Shown: piece after piece, positions 27,903 to 40,216 of the stretch
How the letters are laid out: every line of letters starts with the position of its first letter
How positions within the stretch are numbered: the first letter of the stretch is position 1
Assembly: GCA_964017145.1 (NCBI GenBank)
Contig: OZ024847.1
Coordinates: forward strand, 1,054,001 to 1,118,000
Reading direction: 5' to 3'
Length of the DNA stretch: 64,000 nucleotides
Source of the DNA: Agrocybe praecox
Lineage: Eukaryota; Basidiomycota; Agaricomycetes; Agaricales; Agrocybaceae
Translations under genes and position numbers: made by a program
The notes under the pieces: model-generated
Databases searched by the model: none
Seen by the model: the letters and a program-made list of their open reading frames with translations, nothing else
What the model was told of the DNA's origin: nothing

Positions 27903-30900
27903 TCAATTTTCATCGTCATCGTCGTCATCGTCATCAGCGTCGCTGTCGTAAAGGAACATATATCCGCTGCAATTAGCGGCCCCGCACTTGCATTCTTCAT
28001 AAATCTTGTCCTTCTTGTTAGCTTTTGCAGCCAACTTAATGGCGTCTGCCTTAGTCTTCTTGGGACTCTCCTCATCATCCGGATATTGCCCGGAGTAACT
28101 GAAGCAGACTTCCTCGTTTGGTTCAATATCTTTCGTGGCAAACACTGCAAGGAGAGGTCGTTCTTCAGGCTCGTTAATGTAACAAGGGAACAATCGAGTG
28201 TTCGGATCGCAAGAATGGTTCTATAAAATCAATATGATCAATACACAGTTTAAATAATACAATAGAAACCACTTGCAAGAAAACGGGTAAAATTCCCTGC
28301 TTTGAAAGCATCGACGGTAAACTTGGATGTCCACTTGTCTTCGTCGTGATCTTTTCTCAGATGATGAAAGTCAAGATCAAACAAGTAGGTCCTGCCAAAT
28401 TTGTTGTATGCGCTGCGAACGAGATTAAGATCGATCATTTACAAACATCAGCGATGGTCACTTACATCCCACGTCGCTGAGCTTCCTGTGCACTAATCAA
28501 CTCACCCGAGTAGATCCCTAAGAAGCTCCCATTCGTTATTTTTTTTGCGGCAAAGACGCCTGCAAAGTGCGTCAGTCAGTCCAATAAAACAGGACAGGAA
28601 CATATGTAAGAAAATAGACATACCCCAGCCCTTGTATTGCGTCTTCCGAAGATTGATGTGAACATTCCTGCCTCTCTGAATTACCTTTCAAAAAGTAAGT
28701 ATACTGCATAGATTTAGAAAAACATCACATACCCGATTTCGACACTCGTCGCCGCAACCACATAAAGCATTGCATTCGTAGATGGGGAAGCCAGGCTTTT
28801 TCAACTTGCCGTTCTTGTCATATACAAAGTCCATCTCTACATGTTCATACACAGCAGCATAAGCAGCAGACTGTCGTTTAAGGCAGCTACAAGATTTGTT
28901 TTTAGGGTTGCATACACCTTTGCACGAGCAACCGACCAGGTCCTTCACGTCCGGAGCCGGAACACCTTCGCCGTGCCACATATAGTTTGTGTAGTAGAAT
29001 TCCCAAGGAGGTGCAGCACTGTCATCAACGCTATTTTGGATTTTAATAGGAGGAGCTTCAGGTTCGTCGTCGACCGTATTTTCGAGGATCATGGCCTCAT
29101 ATAAATCACGCATCCCTTGCATCGTGACAAGAGAGTCGTCTATTTTTGACATCTCCACAACGTGATCAACAAGCCCTGGACGCAAGTCTTTCGTGTATCG
29201 AGGTTTCAAAGCGAAGTTATTGGGATTTCTGATATACTCCTTCCAAGTAATAGCGGCGAACCCTCCGTAGGTCTTCTGAGTTATTGAAAAACCTACGACA
29301 GGTTTTTCGGGGGTTGTGCTCCGACTAGCGGGACTCGATGGGGTTCTAGTAGCGCCTTTGTCGTAGAGTGCCCAACCATCACTGTTGGATGAATAAGAAG
29401 ACACCCGTGATGGAGGTCGATCGTCTATTTCGAGGGAAAGACCAGCATCGTCAGAGCCTGACTGTAATAACGGATCCGGGACATCATCGCTTGCATCATC
29501 CATAATTGTTTCCATGACCTGCATTGCTTCCTCCTCTGAGTAACTGTTGTACGTTGTGGTTTCTGCAGGCGGCACTATGACCATGTTGGAATCTGAGGAT
29601 GATTCTCTTACACTTCTAGCATCTGGCATGGCATGACTTGTCACATCGCCACTTACGGTATCTAAAGATGCGATCGAAGCCGCCGTTGAAACCGTAACGT
29701 TGGGTGGTAAAGGAGAGAGTAATGAGGCACTAGGTAACCCTGCATGGGATTCAGGAAGTGATGAAGGTAAACCACTATCCTCAGAAGCCTCCTTCTCGGT
29801 GGAATGCGTCAATAGTCCCGTTGAAATGGACCTGATTGCCGGTCTCAGGAAAACGGTTTTCCTCGGGTTCGTAGTAGCAAAGTTGGATTCTGCTCGAGAT
29901 GCCGAAGGGGCCGAATGCCTATTCGGCAGTCCAGGTCGGAGATTCTCTGATTCTGATAGATTAGAAGATACTCCAGTAGCGTCTGAGGGAGAAAATACAG
30001 GTGGTGAAGACGACGTTGGAGGGGGCGAAGCTTCTTTGCTCGACTCAACTGGGGACGACGGTATTTGGTTAGGGTGGGCATTACTTGGAGATGATGTTGT
30101 ATTAAGCTTGTTTATTGATCGCTTTCCTTCAGGTGTAGGTGCAGAATTATTCGCCTTCGAGACCAAATGTCTTTTATTTGGAATTGTCTGAAGAGCAGGT
30201 GTTTCTTCCGTATCTGAGGTAAGGTCAATTGCGTTGGCCAGACTCTCACCAATACGTTTGTCGAGCCTAGAATTGGATTTCGCAGCAGCGACGATGGCAT
30301 CACCAAGTGTTTTCAAATTTTGGCGTTCATCATAGGGCTTCCTGGCTGTACGGTGCGAGCTCCCGGATTTCTCCTAACAAATAATTAGTTCCTTACATGA
30401 CAGAAGGAAATAAGAAGCATACAAGAGATGCCTTGGAAGTCCTTGGAATTTGAGGAGAAGCAGTTTGTTTCTTGATTACCGGAGAAGGGCTTCCAATGGG
30501 TGAATCCTGTACGTTGGACAAATGAGCGATGCCCAGGGCCTCGTCCAACGTACGCATATCGGCACCCGAAAAAGACGTGACACGAGAGTGTGTACGAGAT
30601 GCTGCAGAGTTGGACTCTTCGTCATTTGACGATCGTCGCTCGCGTCTCTTACCAGAGGATTTGACAGCCACTTGTCGAGTTGAGGATTGGTTGCTTCCTT
30701 TGCTCGTGCTAGCTTGACTGGATTTGGAAGCCGGCTTAGTGACGCGTGTGTTTCTAGACGAGGGGCTTTCTGGAGAAGACCTGTTGGATATAGTTGCTCG
30801 ACTAGATGCATCGACCAAGGAAGAGCTCGTAGGTGTAGATTTAGTGCTTGGCAACGGGGGCAAGCCTCCTGGAGCTCTCTGAGATGGCTTTGGGGGGTTC

Positions 30901-31798
30901 GAATTTAATGGCGCTGTTTTTCGCGGCGGCGGAGGTTCGTCTTCACTATCATCGCTACTGATTTCAATGACCTCTGGATCGACTTTGACTGATTGGTGTA
31001 TTTTCGGAGGTCTTTTCCCTGTGGACTTTCTTGCAAGCCGGGGAGCTTTTCCGATTGAAACTTTGGTCGTACTCGCGCTTATGGTTCCTAGTCAAGAGAT
31101 AAGTATAAGTTGCTTTGGAGAATGTCCTAAATGGAATTTCATACCGGTGGATTTATCGCGCGAACGGTTAAACATATCGTTGGTGAGCGAACTCGGAAAA
31201 TCTTCATCAAGGGAAGATGGAGCTGCCGAAGTAGCATTATTTCGTGAGGTTGATCCCGCCTTCGCAGTGCTGGAGGAGGATTCACCTTCCGTCGAGTTAA
31301 CAATGCGAGAGGGCATCGGAGGAGGCCCCATGGAGGGATGGGAAACAGAAGATGTGCTCGCATTGCTCGTCGATGGGCCATACAGCTGACGAGAGTTTCT
31401 CGCTCTATTAGAGTTTGAGTTTGAGGTGTATTTATCTGAAGAGCGGGATAATGGGCCTGTGTGGGTGCAAAATGTAGTATCTGGTAGAGCCTGAGGAGAC
31501 ATGAACATTTACCTGGCTTGGATATGCTACCTGAGCTTCCAGGCTTATCGACGTGTCCCTCGTAATGTTTCGCGCGTTTAGGTTTACCGGTTTCAAGCCA
31601 TCCGAATTCCTTTCTCTTTCCAAGTCCACCAGCTGCGATTGTCGAGGCATCGGCATCGATTTCTTCCTCAGCACCAGAAGAGTCCGTGGGATCTATGGAC
31701 GAGTAAGCTCTGTAAATGATCCCGAGCATCGTGTATGAGGTACCTTTCAGAGCTTCCCATTGTGGACCTGGCGAAGGCCGTCCAGGACCATGATACAT
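27903..31798 (-). CDS. SET-domain histone H3K9-type methyltransferase (pre-SET, SET, post-SET)
   Basis: Predicted SUV39/Clr4/DIM-5 type lysine methyltransferase. The N-terminal two thirds (31,798 to about 29,100) are disordered and Ser/Pro-rich. The pre-SET zinc cluster reads CSCKGVCNPKNKSCSCLKRQ and CNALCGCGDECRNR. The SET domain follows over four exons: RGRNVHINLRKTQYKGWGVF, FLGIYSGELISAQEAQRRG, GRTYLFDLDFHH, AGNFTRFL then NHSCDPNTRLFPCYI and EEVCFSYSGQYP. The post-SET C-x-C-x4-C is ECKCGAANC, and the protein ends in a run of Asp. No chromodomain is visible, unlike Clr4. The FTRFL|NHSCD junction uses a GC-AG intron (28,221-28,276). The frame stays open upstream of the ATG at 31798 to an acceptor near 31,840 (IADNNRGSLQVLTEM), so a further 5' exon is likely. 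Confidence 0.85.
28221..28276 (-). other. GC-AG intron in the SET-domain gene
   Basis: On the minus strand the exon ends CGTTTTCTT and the intron begins GCAAGT and ends TATAG. Removing it joins FTRFL to NHSCDPN, the near-invariant SET motif. No GT donor nearby gives that join. The intron is 56 nt. Confidence 0.75.
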
Positions 31799-32214
31799 CT
31801 CTGTGAGAACTTGGAGAGAACCACGGTTGTTGTCTGCAATCTGAACAAAGGGATGTAATGAGTCATCGATATTATTATAGCACGCAAAATTCTGACCTTG
31901 CCCGACTATTTATCTTGAGGAACCTTCACGTTGATAGTGGTCGTCCAGGTTTAAGCTCGTCGCCTCGATAGATGTCGCGTCGGGCACGTGCTGTGCGCAC
32001 TGCGCGTCACGGTCGTTGAATCCATTCTTTTATCCTTTCGTCCACTGGATCCCACACCTCTATAGATGGACGATTCTTTATTTATGGATGATTTGATTGA
32101 CATGTGGCCGAAAAATGACTTCTAGTCTCGTGCACTGTGCAGTGAGTATTTCACCATCACCACCTTGCTCTAAGCTCTTGGAGTCCTTGAAGTTGAAATC
32201 AGTACAGACCAGCG
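31799..32214. promoter_or_regulatory. Divergent promoter between SET gene and NLR 1
   Basis: The SET gene runs left and the NLR gene right, so both promoters and at least part of the SET 5' exon lie here. An ATG on the minus strand at about 32,023 could be the true SET start, but I could not connect it in phase. No clear core promoter element seen. Confidence 0.35.
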
Positions 32215-34804
32215 ATGTTTCAGGATGCTCAGGATATCCTAGTGACAGGGGGTATTTTCACAGCTATACATAATACGACCAACGGAGGAACAGGTATGTG
32301 TTGTTGACTTGGTCATAGGTTTTATCATTGTATTAAACTAACCGGTCAAGGTCTTGATGCTTTGCAGAAACGGATCGCGACGGGTGCCTTTCACAATTCA
32401 TTGGAGCGATACGATCCGCCGAAATGCCTCCCGCGGACGCGCATAGCAGTGTTGGACAAGATCATGAATTGGGTCACAAACGCGGCGAAGGTGTGCTTAA
32501 TCATTTGGTTATATGGGCCAGCGGGAGCAGGAAAATCAGCCATCGCACAGACAATAGCAGAACTCTGTCATAAAGAGACGCTACTTGCGGCAAGCTTTTT
32601 CTTCTCTCGTGATACACCCTCGCGCAACGATGAAATTCTGCTTATTACGACACTCGTCTATCAACTCACCATAACAATTCCAGAACTACGGGATCGAATC
32701 GAGATGATTATCCAGCATGACCCACTCATTCTGTCTCGATCATTGGAGGCTCAATTGGATGCTTTAATTGTGGGTCCCATGAACGAGATGTCCCAAGACG
32801 ATGACGATCGGCAGAGCCTCCTTTCGCGACCGAGATTCGTTATCATAGATGGCTTGGACGAATGTGGGGAACCAAGGGCACAAACGTACATCTTGGAGAT
32901 TTTACAATCAGCACTGCAAAGACTTTCAGTTCCCCTCTTTATCTTCATCGCCAGTCGACCTAATCCAGCTATTCGGGACTCGTTTAATGTCGAACCCCTC
33001 AACTCTTTAGCAATGCGGATAGTCCTGGACGACACGTACAAGCCAAACGATGACATCAGACTCTTCCTACAATCTAGATTCAAGGATATTCACCGAAAGC
33101 ACCCATTTTTATCTCAAAGTGTTCCACCCTGGCCATCACCGTTGGATATAGAACTCCTCGTACAGAAGTCGTCTGGCCAGTTCATATATGCATCTACTGT
33201 GATGAAATATTTGGACTCTCATCAGCATTGGCCCCCGGACAGACTCAACATCGCCTTTGGACTAACAACAGCAGATGACGACGGTCCACATGCCGAGCTT
33301 GACCTTTTTTATTACCACATCCTTTCCTCAGTAAAACGCATAGATAAAGTATCCGAAATTTTCATGTTTCTGCTGCTTGTTCATTTCTGGGATAAAAATC
33401 GGACCACGATCGAGGAATTTTTCTTCTATCGACCAGGCGAAGTTGATGTTATCCTGAGTGATTTACACTCTCTTGTATTTATTCCTTCTCCGCAGAACAC
33501 GTCTGGGGAACTTAGGATTTTTCATGCATCTTTTCCTGATTTTCTTATGGACCGTTCGCGCTCAAAAAAGTTCTTCATAGACAGAGCGGAGGCTTCCACT
33601 AAACTAGTGAAATACTGTCTGAGGCACTTTGAACGAGGAGATGCGATGTGTCAAGGTCGGTCCACAGTCGTTCTCTTGGAGTAATTTGAGTGACATTGGG
33701 TTTCCATCTTCACAGACGAAATTAATCATCATCATTTACGCGCATTGTTCATGATCCACTGCGTGCAATCGCACTGCACGCCTGAACTGTTGAACGAACT
33801 GGCACATATCGATTTACACACACAGCTCTCATTCTGGGACTCGGAAGAGAATGTGATTGGCGCATATGAGCACGACTATAAGCGAGTTCTTGCCTTGTTG
33901 AGCTGGCTCTGCACACAGGTACGTATCTTCAGCCTTCTGATACTTCTTCACTTCTACGTCCATTCACCATTTTCGGTAGGATTACGCCAACCCCAACACA
34001 GGAGTATTCCAAAATCATCTAGCCGCTATCGATGCATGGCTTCGTCAAGTACTTGCGTCATACCCAAATCAGTTTAATTTGGAGCAGATTCTCGTCGCAG
34101 GGACTTACACACGATTCAGAGTCTTTTCCGACGAAACCCTAGCTATCACACTTACAAACGAAAAAGCGACCCGACGCCGACACGACCCGTTGCAGATATA
34201 TACACCAAAACCTGAATTTTCACCCTTTTATGAAATATTATGCCGTTTCCTTCGTGACAATTCACGAGCGGGGTCGTATTACATAGATGGATATAAATAC
34301 GCCATATTCTCTGTTTTTGTCGCTGTGTTTTTGCTGCACAACCCGATGAGGTAAGTGAACCCTTCCACAATCTTCGGATGAGAGCGAAAGAGAAACTGAC
34401 CGAACTAACTTAGACGTTGGCGCGAGCGTCTGGAGCTTAAATTTGCAGAAGAAATTCTTACATTTACTATTCCAAAATCGGACGTCTCTGGAGTCCTGTC
34501 AAAGGTTTTGCGAAGCGGTGTAAATGCGGTCAGCTTACAAGAGAAATGCGGCCCAGTGATCCTGTCTTATCTAGAGGTACGTTTACCGCTCACAGCTCAG
34601 AAGGCATCGAGTCGCTTTGTCTTAAGGAATATCTTTGAACAGAAGGTCGACCCGCCACCCAAGCATGAGCTTAGCCTAGCTATCGCTTACGGCAAATTCA
34701 AAGACGAAATCGAGTTGCCTCCCCAGGCATATATTTTGTGGGTTTCCCAACACCATGACTGCGAGGACCATGTAGAACAAGGCTATGATTTCTGCATCTT
34801 GTAA
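32215..34804 (+). CDS. NLR-like NACHT NTPase 1 (intact)
   Basis: STAND-class NTPase of the kind expanded in Agaricomycetes. Exon 1 (32,215-32,290) encodes a short N-terminal segment with the motif GGIF and an Asn/Thr/Gly-rich end, spliced in phase to GLDALQKRIATGAFHNS. The NACHT domain has Walker A GPAGAGKSAIAQTIAE (about 32,518-32,565) and Walker B FVIIDGLDEC (about 32,840), then IFIASRPNP and the family motif SSGQFIYASTVMKYLDSHQHWPP. After the exon ending MCQ, three or four more exons encode HHHLRALFMIHCV, DYANPNTGVFQNHLAAIDAW, HDPLQIYTPKPEFSPFYEIL and a final ELPPQAYILWVSQHH with a stop at 34,804. There are no WD40, ankyrin or TPR repeats; the C-terminal third is instead a conserved non-repeat region shared with NLR 2. 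About 750-800 residues. A role in immunity or self/non-self recognition is inferred. Its 3' half is duplicated at 38,866. Confidence 0.8.
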
Positions 34805-35078
34805 TATTTCGAGTGAAATTCTATTCAAATTGAGTGACATTTATAAGATGGAAGTCATGGCCTTCTAGGTTTTATAACGTAGGTGGCAGGTGCGAATAGA
34901 TTGTACGATAATGTTAAACAGGATCTACGACAGGCCAAAGCAAGCAAGTACAAAAAAGAAAAAGAAAGTTTTCGCAAAAGAATGAAACGGCAAAATCAGA
35001 ATCTAGAGACCTCCAGCTGTTTTTGACGTATCTTCAATCAGAGCCAAAGTCTTCACATGAGCAGCTGTGAAGTTCTAT

Positions 35079-36014
35079 CTAGTACCCGCCAAGACCTTTT
35101 GTAGGCAACCATAATCTGGCAGAGAGTCTCCGCGACTCGACCTCGAGGAAGGGCGTTGACCAGTCCGCGAGGATCCTCATAGCACTCTCGTCTTCATAAA
35201 CACGCTGGATCCCAGATGTTGGGGGGGAAATTCCCGACATGTTGAAATCGTGGCGTCTTTCGGCTAACTCCATCCCTGCCTTGTATCGTTCATCGTTTAT
35301 CTCCTCCATGGCTGCAATGTACTCGTAGCCCTGCGAAAATGGTGAATGCGGTTTGGCCGTATTCTGCCATGCATCGGAGCAGTAGATACCTCCGAGAGAT
35401 GATTTCGGCCTAAACACTTCAATGAGTATATGTATATCTCCTCGTAGAGGGTACAGGGTAAGTAGTAGGTAACCCACGAACTTCGAAGTCGGTTGAAATT
35501 TTCAGTACATCTGACGATAGCATGGCTCCTTTCAGAAAGCTGAAATTCTGTTTCAACAGTTCTTGATTCTTGGCGAGGTCTTTTTAGAAAAATTCTCTTG
35601 TTTGGTAGCTTGCTTATCGATAGAGGACTTGAGAGTAGCCACCGAGGATTAGAGGGATTAGAGAGCAGTCGCCGACGACTGCTGGAAGGTAGCGCGCCCG
35701 GACTGGAGAGCGGCGATCGATGACTGGGAAGCAGTGATGGAGTTTCGCACAGACGACTGGAGTTCTTCAGACGACTGGACCATCATCATATCCTTAATGG
35801 CTGTCATCTCGATTAAAAACTTAGTCATTCTGGCGTCCTGGAGAAAGACTGTACGTACTACGAACGAAACGAAACGAAACAAACGAAAGTCAGACCATAG
35901 TAAAATTAAGCAAAGGAGATCACTGTGAATATGTATATGTACATACCATGAATTTACTATAGAACGCACTGTATGTCTGCAGTGTTTGATGTACACAGAC
36001 GGACAAATTTCCAC
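35079..36014 (-). CDS. Small gene sharing a C-terminal module with the adjacent coiled-coil gene (copy 1)
   Basis: Unknown function. The 3' exon (about 35,450-35,079) reads SSLGGIYCSDAWQNTAKPHS, GYEYIAAMEEINDERYKAGM and VYEDESAMRILADWSTPFLE, then a stop. The stretch VYEDESAMRILADWSTPFLE lines up with VYNNEAAMRLLTEKISPFRE in the neighbouring coiled-coil gene, so the two are probably diverged paralogues. An upstream piece (about 35,860-35,660) encodes a Ser/Ala-rich helical repeat (SSVRNSITASQSSIAALQSG). How these exons join, and where the start is, is unclear. The matching copy 2 stretch at 40,679-41,188 is more eroded. Confidence 0.4.
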
Positions 36015-36059
36015 ACTCCCATAAATCCTCTAACCGTCTACCAACTCTAAGCTATAGAT

Positions 36060-38302
36060 TTAGCGGTCAGCGGCAGGACTCGAACTTGGAGAGTTTTGAT
36101 AAAAAGTGATAAAAAGCAAAGCCATTGATGCATCTTGCCATTTTGCCATCGTATACATTAGAAGTGTCGCTATAAAATAAAAGTAGCACCGCAGGCCCGT
36201 ACATCCTACACCCAGTTTTGTTTCAAGTCCCACTGCTGGTACGTTATCACCCATCCCACTCTTGTGCTCTCCTGTAACGTTTGTTTTAATTTCGTCAAAA
36301 AGGATCTTCATGCTGATGTCCACCGGGAGAGTGTGAGCGGCTTGGTTACCCAACTCACGGAAAGGAGAAATCTTTTCGGTGAGCAGCCGCATTGCTGCCT
36401 CGTTGTTGTAGACTGCCTCAGCCCCAGAATCCTTGAACTCGTCGGTCATGAATTTCTTGCACTCTCTAATTAACCTTTGTCCCTCTGCGAGTCGATAGTT
36501 GTCAAGCTGCTCGGATAGTGTTGAACCCGGATATTTTATGGCTTCCGCACCAGTGGGTAACTGCCAAGGCATGCTTTCCCGCCATGTTTGCGAAGTGAAG
36601 GGTAGGATTCTGCCCTCTGTGTCCTTGAATTCTACGAAATAACAGAGCACAGCCTGCCCATTGTCAATCACTACTCGGTAATATATCGCCTTAATTGCTC
36701 GTGTCTCCTGTACAAATGGAATTGGTAAGCCATCATGCAAAAAGTTACGAAGTAGAATAATAGGGCAGGATAACTTTAACTCACCGGCATATTCTTATTA
36801 AACCGATACAGATCCCAAATAGCCTCATGAATGATCACATTGAATCTTGATGGCCTTTTATGCCTGTTGGGCATCTGATTGGCTTCTCTTCAGCTCTTCA
36901 GCTTTGCTAACTCCTCTTCAAGCTTCTTGACACGTATTTCCAACCATTTTTTATCATGTTTTGCCTGGGTATGCTCCGTCTGCATATCGAGGAGACTACG
37001 GCGCAATTTCGCAGTTTCGTGGAACATCTCCAAAGACTGAGCCTTTTCTGCTTTGAGACCCTCCTCCATTCGCAATTTGTCCACTCCTCGTAGCGTCGTA
37101 ACCTCTGCAGACAATTTATCGATCTGTTGCCTTGACTCCTTGTTGAGTGTGTTTAAGCGCTGACTCATGTCTTCCTGCCCTTCCCGCATTTCTTTTTGCA
37201 GCTTTGAAATGTTCGTTGTGATTTCTCGATTCTCGGCGCGCAGAATGAGATTGTCGGTGTCAAGAGTCTGATTCGTGGAGGCCAAAGAACGATTCTTGGT
37301 GGCTAGAGACAAGTCCTTAGCTTGAAGAGAACGCTTCATGTCGAGGAGAGAGGAAACCTCGCCCTCAAGAGATTTCTTTGCGTGAAGCAAATTGGAAATG
37401 TCGCGCTGAAGTGATGAGATTTTGGCCTGGAGAGAAGTGTTCTCGATGACTTGAGCAGCGACCTTGTCATTAAGCAATTTGTTTTCGAGGCGCAGTTTGG
37501 AAACCTGGTCCTTAAGAGTGGAAAGCTCGCGCCGAAGAGAGGGAACGTCGTTGGCCTTATTCTGTGCGGTCAACTCGTTGAACCGATTTTTCAGATCTAA
37601 GAACTCGTTCTTTAGAAGTTTGAGCGGGTCCTCCTGCTCGGACGAGTAGCGCCAATGCATAGATGGGTAAGCAGGCTGCAGGGTGATGATAAGAGATGAA
37701 CATACCTTCAACCCCTTCTTCCTGGGACCTTTAGCATGTTTGGCTTGAGTTTGTTGTTCGAGTTTGAGGGCTTGGGCATCTGGGTCATCTGTATCTGAAT
37801 CGTTGGGCATCGAGGATGGTTCTTGATGGTTGAGGGTAAAGTCTGAGAGGGAGAATGAGAAAGTGTGATGTGATAATAACAAAGTGTGACATACGCTGAG
37901 TTAGACACTGATAGAGCGAGAGGGTTGAATGATGAGCTCGAGCCTGTACTCTCTCTCTTCTGGAACCTCCACAAGCAGCTGGTTGTCCAAACCGACTTGT
38001 ATCCACCGCGTCACCCGGTACTCCTCCCCTTTCGATCCACCCTCTCCTGTGTCCCTTCTCTTCTCCGCCACCCTTGCACTTGCTTCAACCTCAAGTTCCT
38101 CCCCAGTCATTGCCCTCAACTTTCCTGTATCATCGTCGGAGTCGCCTTCTTCCTGGTTGTTGCCTTGAACCTTGTTGTCATTGCCATCTTCTGTCTCGCT
38201 GTCGTTCAACGTATCAACATTCTCACTTGCCATTCTTGCCAGGACAGGTGATGGCTGTGCGTGCTCTGGCGCAGAAGGAAGACCCACTTTGTTTGATGAC
38301 AT
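36060..38302 (-). CDS. Acidic N-terminus / coiled-coil / GNQAAH-module protein, copy 1 (probably damaged)
   Basis: Unrecognised family. The N-terminal frame (ATG at 38,300-38,302) has acidic stretches, then GLDNQLLVEVPEEREYRLEL, and stops soon after QPSRSI, where copy 2 reads on. Next comes a Lys-rich exon (QAKHAKGPRKKGLK) with its own ATG at about 37,810. An exon starting EDPLKLLKNEF encodes a coiled coil of about 240 residues (37,630-36,890) that ends in a stop after ELAKLKS; copy 2 has no stop there and joins straight to HEAIWDLYRF. After an intron the last exon has RAIKAIYYRVVIDNGQAVLC, PGSTLSEQLDNYRLAEGQRL and PFRELGNQAAHTLPVDI. A small deletion after HKSGMGD removes the stop used in copy 2 and adds a tail of about 40 residues. 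The protein may be made in pieces or not at all. Confidence 0.5.
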
Positions 38303-38499
38303 TGTTGGGAGAATTATGTTAAGCGATGACTCGGAAAGGAAATGAAAAGGACAAATGGGATAATGAGAGTAAATAACGAGGTAGAGACTACCTGATACAT
38401 GACTGTAATGTAATCCTTATATAGTATCTACTGGGTGGCTGACATATAGTCTGTTGGGTGATGGTTGGATCTAGGACGGTCAGAGTGAGAATCGGACAA

Positions 38500-38865
38500 A
38501 TTATCAATACCTCTGCAGGTGTTACTTGGGTGAACTTCGGGAACACCTCTTACGCAGTGGAATGCCCATGTAGAGAGATGAACGCGAGCGACAACAGATT
38601 TGGCCGTTTGGTCAACGTGAACCTGGGCGACTGGTTGGCAACGGCTCAGTGGGTGGTCATCGGGTACCCCAGGATGGCGGCGCCGGATCGCTGGATATCA
38701 TGTTAGGTTCAAGTGGAAAAAGCAAACTTGGTCCTGAGAAAAAGAAAAAGACTTGCTGTGATCTAAGAGAACAACACGACTGGCACCGGTCAATTTCTTG
38801 AGGAGTCGATGCTTTCAGGATAGTATTCCCTCATGATTTCTCCATCGTTCGAAAACGAAGTATGC
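38500..38865 (-). pseudogene. Broken copy of the CmcJ-like oxygenase gene (5'/central part)
   Basis: From about 38,578 to 38,865 the sequence matches 46,253-46,545 of the intact oxygenase gene, including its first intron and the part before the iron-binding H-x-D. The 5' end is cut at 38,866, where NLR sequence begins. The 3' half of the gene is absent: at about 38,578 the match jumps to sequence that corresponds to 45,003-45,070, and near 38,515 to 44,310-44,335. It cannot encode an active enzyme. Confidence 0.7.
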
Positions 38866-40110
38866 GTATGGACCGTTCGCGCTCAAAAAAGTTCTTCATA
38901 GACAGAGCGGAGGCTTCCACTAAACTAGTGAAATACTGTCTGAGGCACTTTGAACGAGGAGATGCGATGTGTCAAGGTCGGTCCACAGTTGTTCTCTTCG
39001 AGTAATTTGAGTGACACTGGGTTTCCATCTTCGCAGACGAAATCAATCATCATCATTTAGTCACCGCGCATTGTTCATGATCCACTGCGTGCAATCGCAA
39101 TCCACGCCTGAACTATTGGACGAGCTGGCACATATTGATTTATACACACAGCTCTCATTCTGGGACTCAGAAGAGAATGTAATTGGCGCATATGAGCACG
39201 ACTACAAGCGAGTTCTTGCCTTGTTGAGCTGGCTCTACACACAGGTACGTATCTTCAGCTCTCTGGTACTTCACTTCTAACTCCATTCACCATTTCTTGG
39301 TAGGATTACGCCAACCCCAGCACAGGAGTAATCTAGCCGCTATCGATGCATGGCTCCGTCAAGTACTTGCGTCATACCCAAATGGAGCAGATTCTCGTCG
39401 CAGGGACTTACACACGATTCAGAGTCTTTTCCGACGAAACCCTAGCTATCACACTCACAAACGAGAAAGCGACACGACGCCGACACGACCCGTTGCAGAT
39501 ATATGCACCAAAACCTGAATTTTCACCCTTTTATGAGATATTATGCCGTTTCCTTCGTGACAATTCACGAGCGGGGTCGTATTACATAGATGGGTATAAA
39601 TACGCTGTATTCTCTGTTTTTGTCGCTGTGTTCCTGCTGCATAACCCGATGAGGTAAGTGAACCTTTCCACAATCTTCGGATGAGAGCGAAAGAGAAACT
39701 GACCGAACTAACTTAGACGTTTGCGCGAGCGTCTGGAGCTTAAATTTGCAGAAGAAATTCTTACATTTACCATTCCAAAATCAGACGTCTCTGGCATTCT
39801 GTCAAAGGTTTTGCGAAGCGGTGTAAATGCGGTGAGCTTACAAGAGAAATGGGGCCCAGTGATCCTGTCTTATCTAGAGGTACGTTCACACCTCACGGCT
39901 CAGAAGGCATTGAGTCGTGTTGTCTAAAGGTTGGATTTCTTTGAACAGGAGACCGACCCGCCGCCCAAGCATGAGCTTAGTCTAGCTATCGCTTACGGCA
40001 AATTCAAAGACGAAATCGAGTTGCCTCCCCAGGCATATACTTTGTGGGTTTCCCAACACCATGACTGCGAGGACCATGTAGAACAAGGCTATGATTTCTG
40101 CATCTTGTAA
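38866..40110 (+). pseudogene. 3' fragment of the NLR gene (pseudogene)
   Basis: Matches NLR 1 from MDRSRSKKFFIDRAEASTKL to the C-terminal stop, with all introns in place. It lacks the N-terminal motif and NACHT domain. A 5-bp insertion near 39,060 (atttagtcaccgcgc against atttacgcgc) shifts the frame, and deletions near 39,325 and 39,380 remove bases present at 34,005 and 34,070. Since it has no promoter of its own it should be dead. Confidence 0.8.
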
Positions 40111-40216
40111 TATTTCGAGCGAAATTCTATTCGAGTTGAGTGACGTTTAAAAGATAGGACTCATGGCCCCTCTAGGTTTTATAACGTAGTTGGCAGGTGC
40201 GAACAGACTGTACGAC

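Larger units (their letters stand above)
33545..38865. repeat. Segmental duplication, copy 1 (about 5.3 kb)
   Basis: This segment runs from inside NLR 1 to inside a broken oxygenase gene. It matches the segment 38,866-46,545 in the same order and orientation: NLR 3' half (33,545-34,900 with 38,866-40,210), small gene (35,079 with 40,679), coiled-coil gene (36,060-38,302 with 41,690-44,306), oxygenase 5' part (about 38,578-38,865 with 46,253-46,545). Over 33,545-33,700 the two are almost base-for-base the same. Confidence 0.75.

Noticed and set aside
38458..38706. 82-codon plus-strand frame with a good start
   Set aside because: It lies antisense to the broken oxygenase gene and has the same shadow at 46,174-46,380 in the intact copy.
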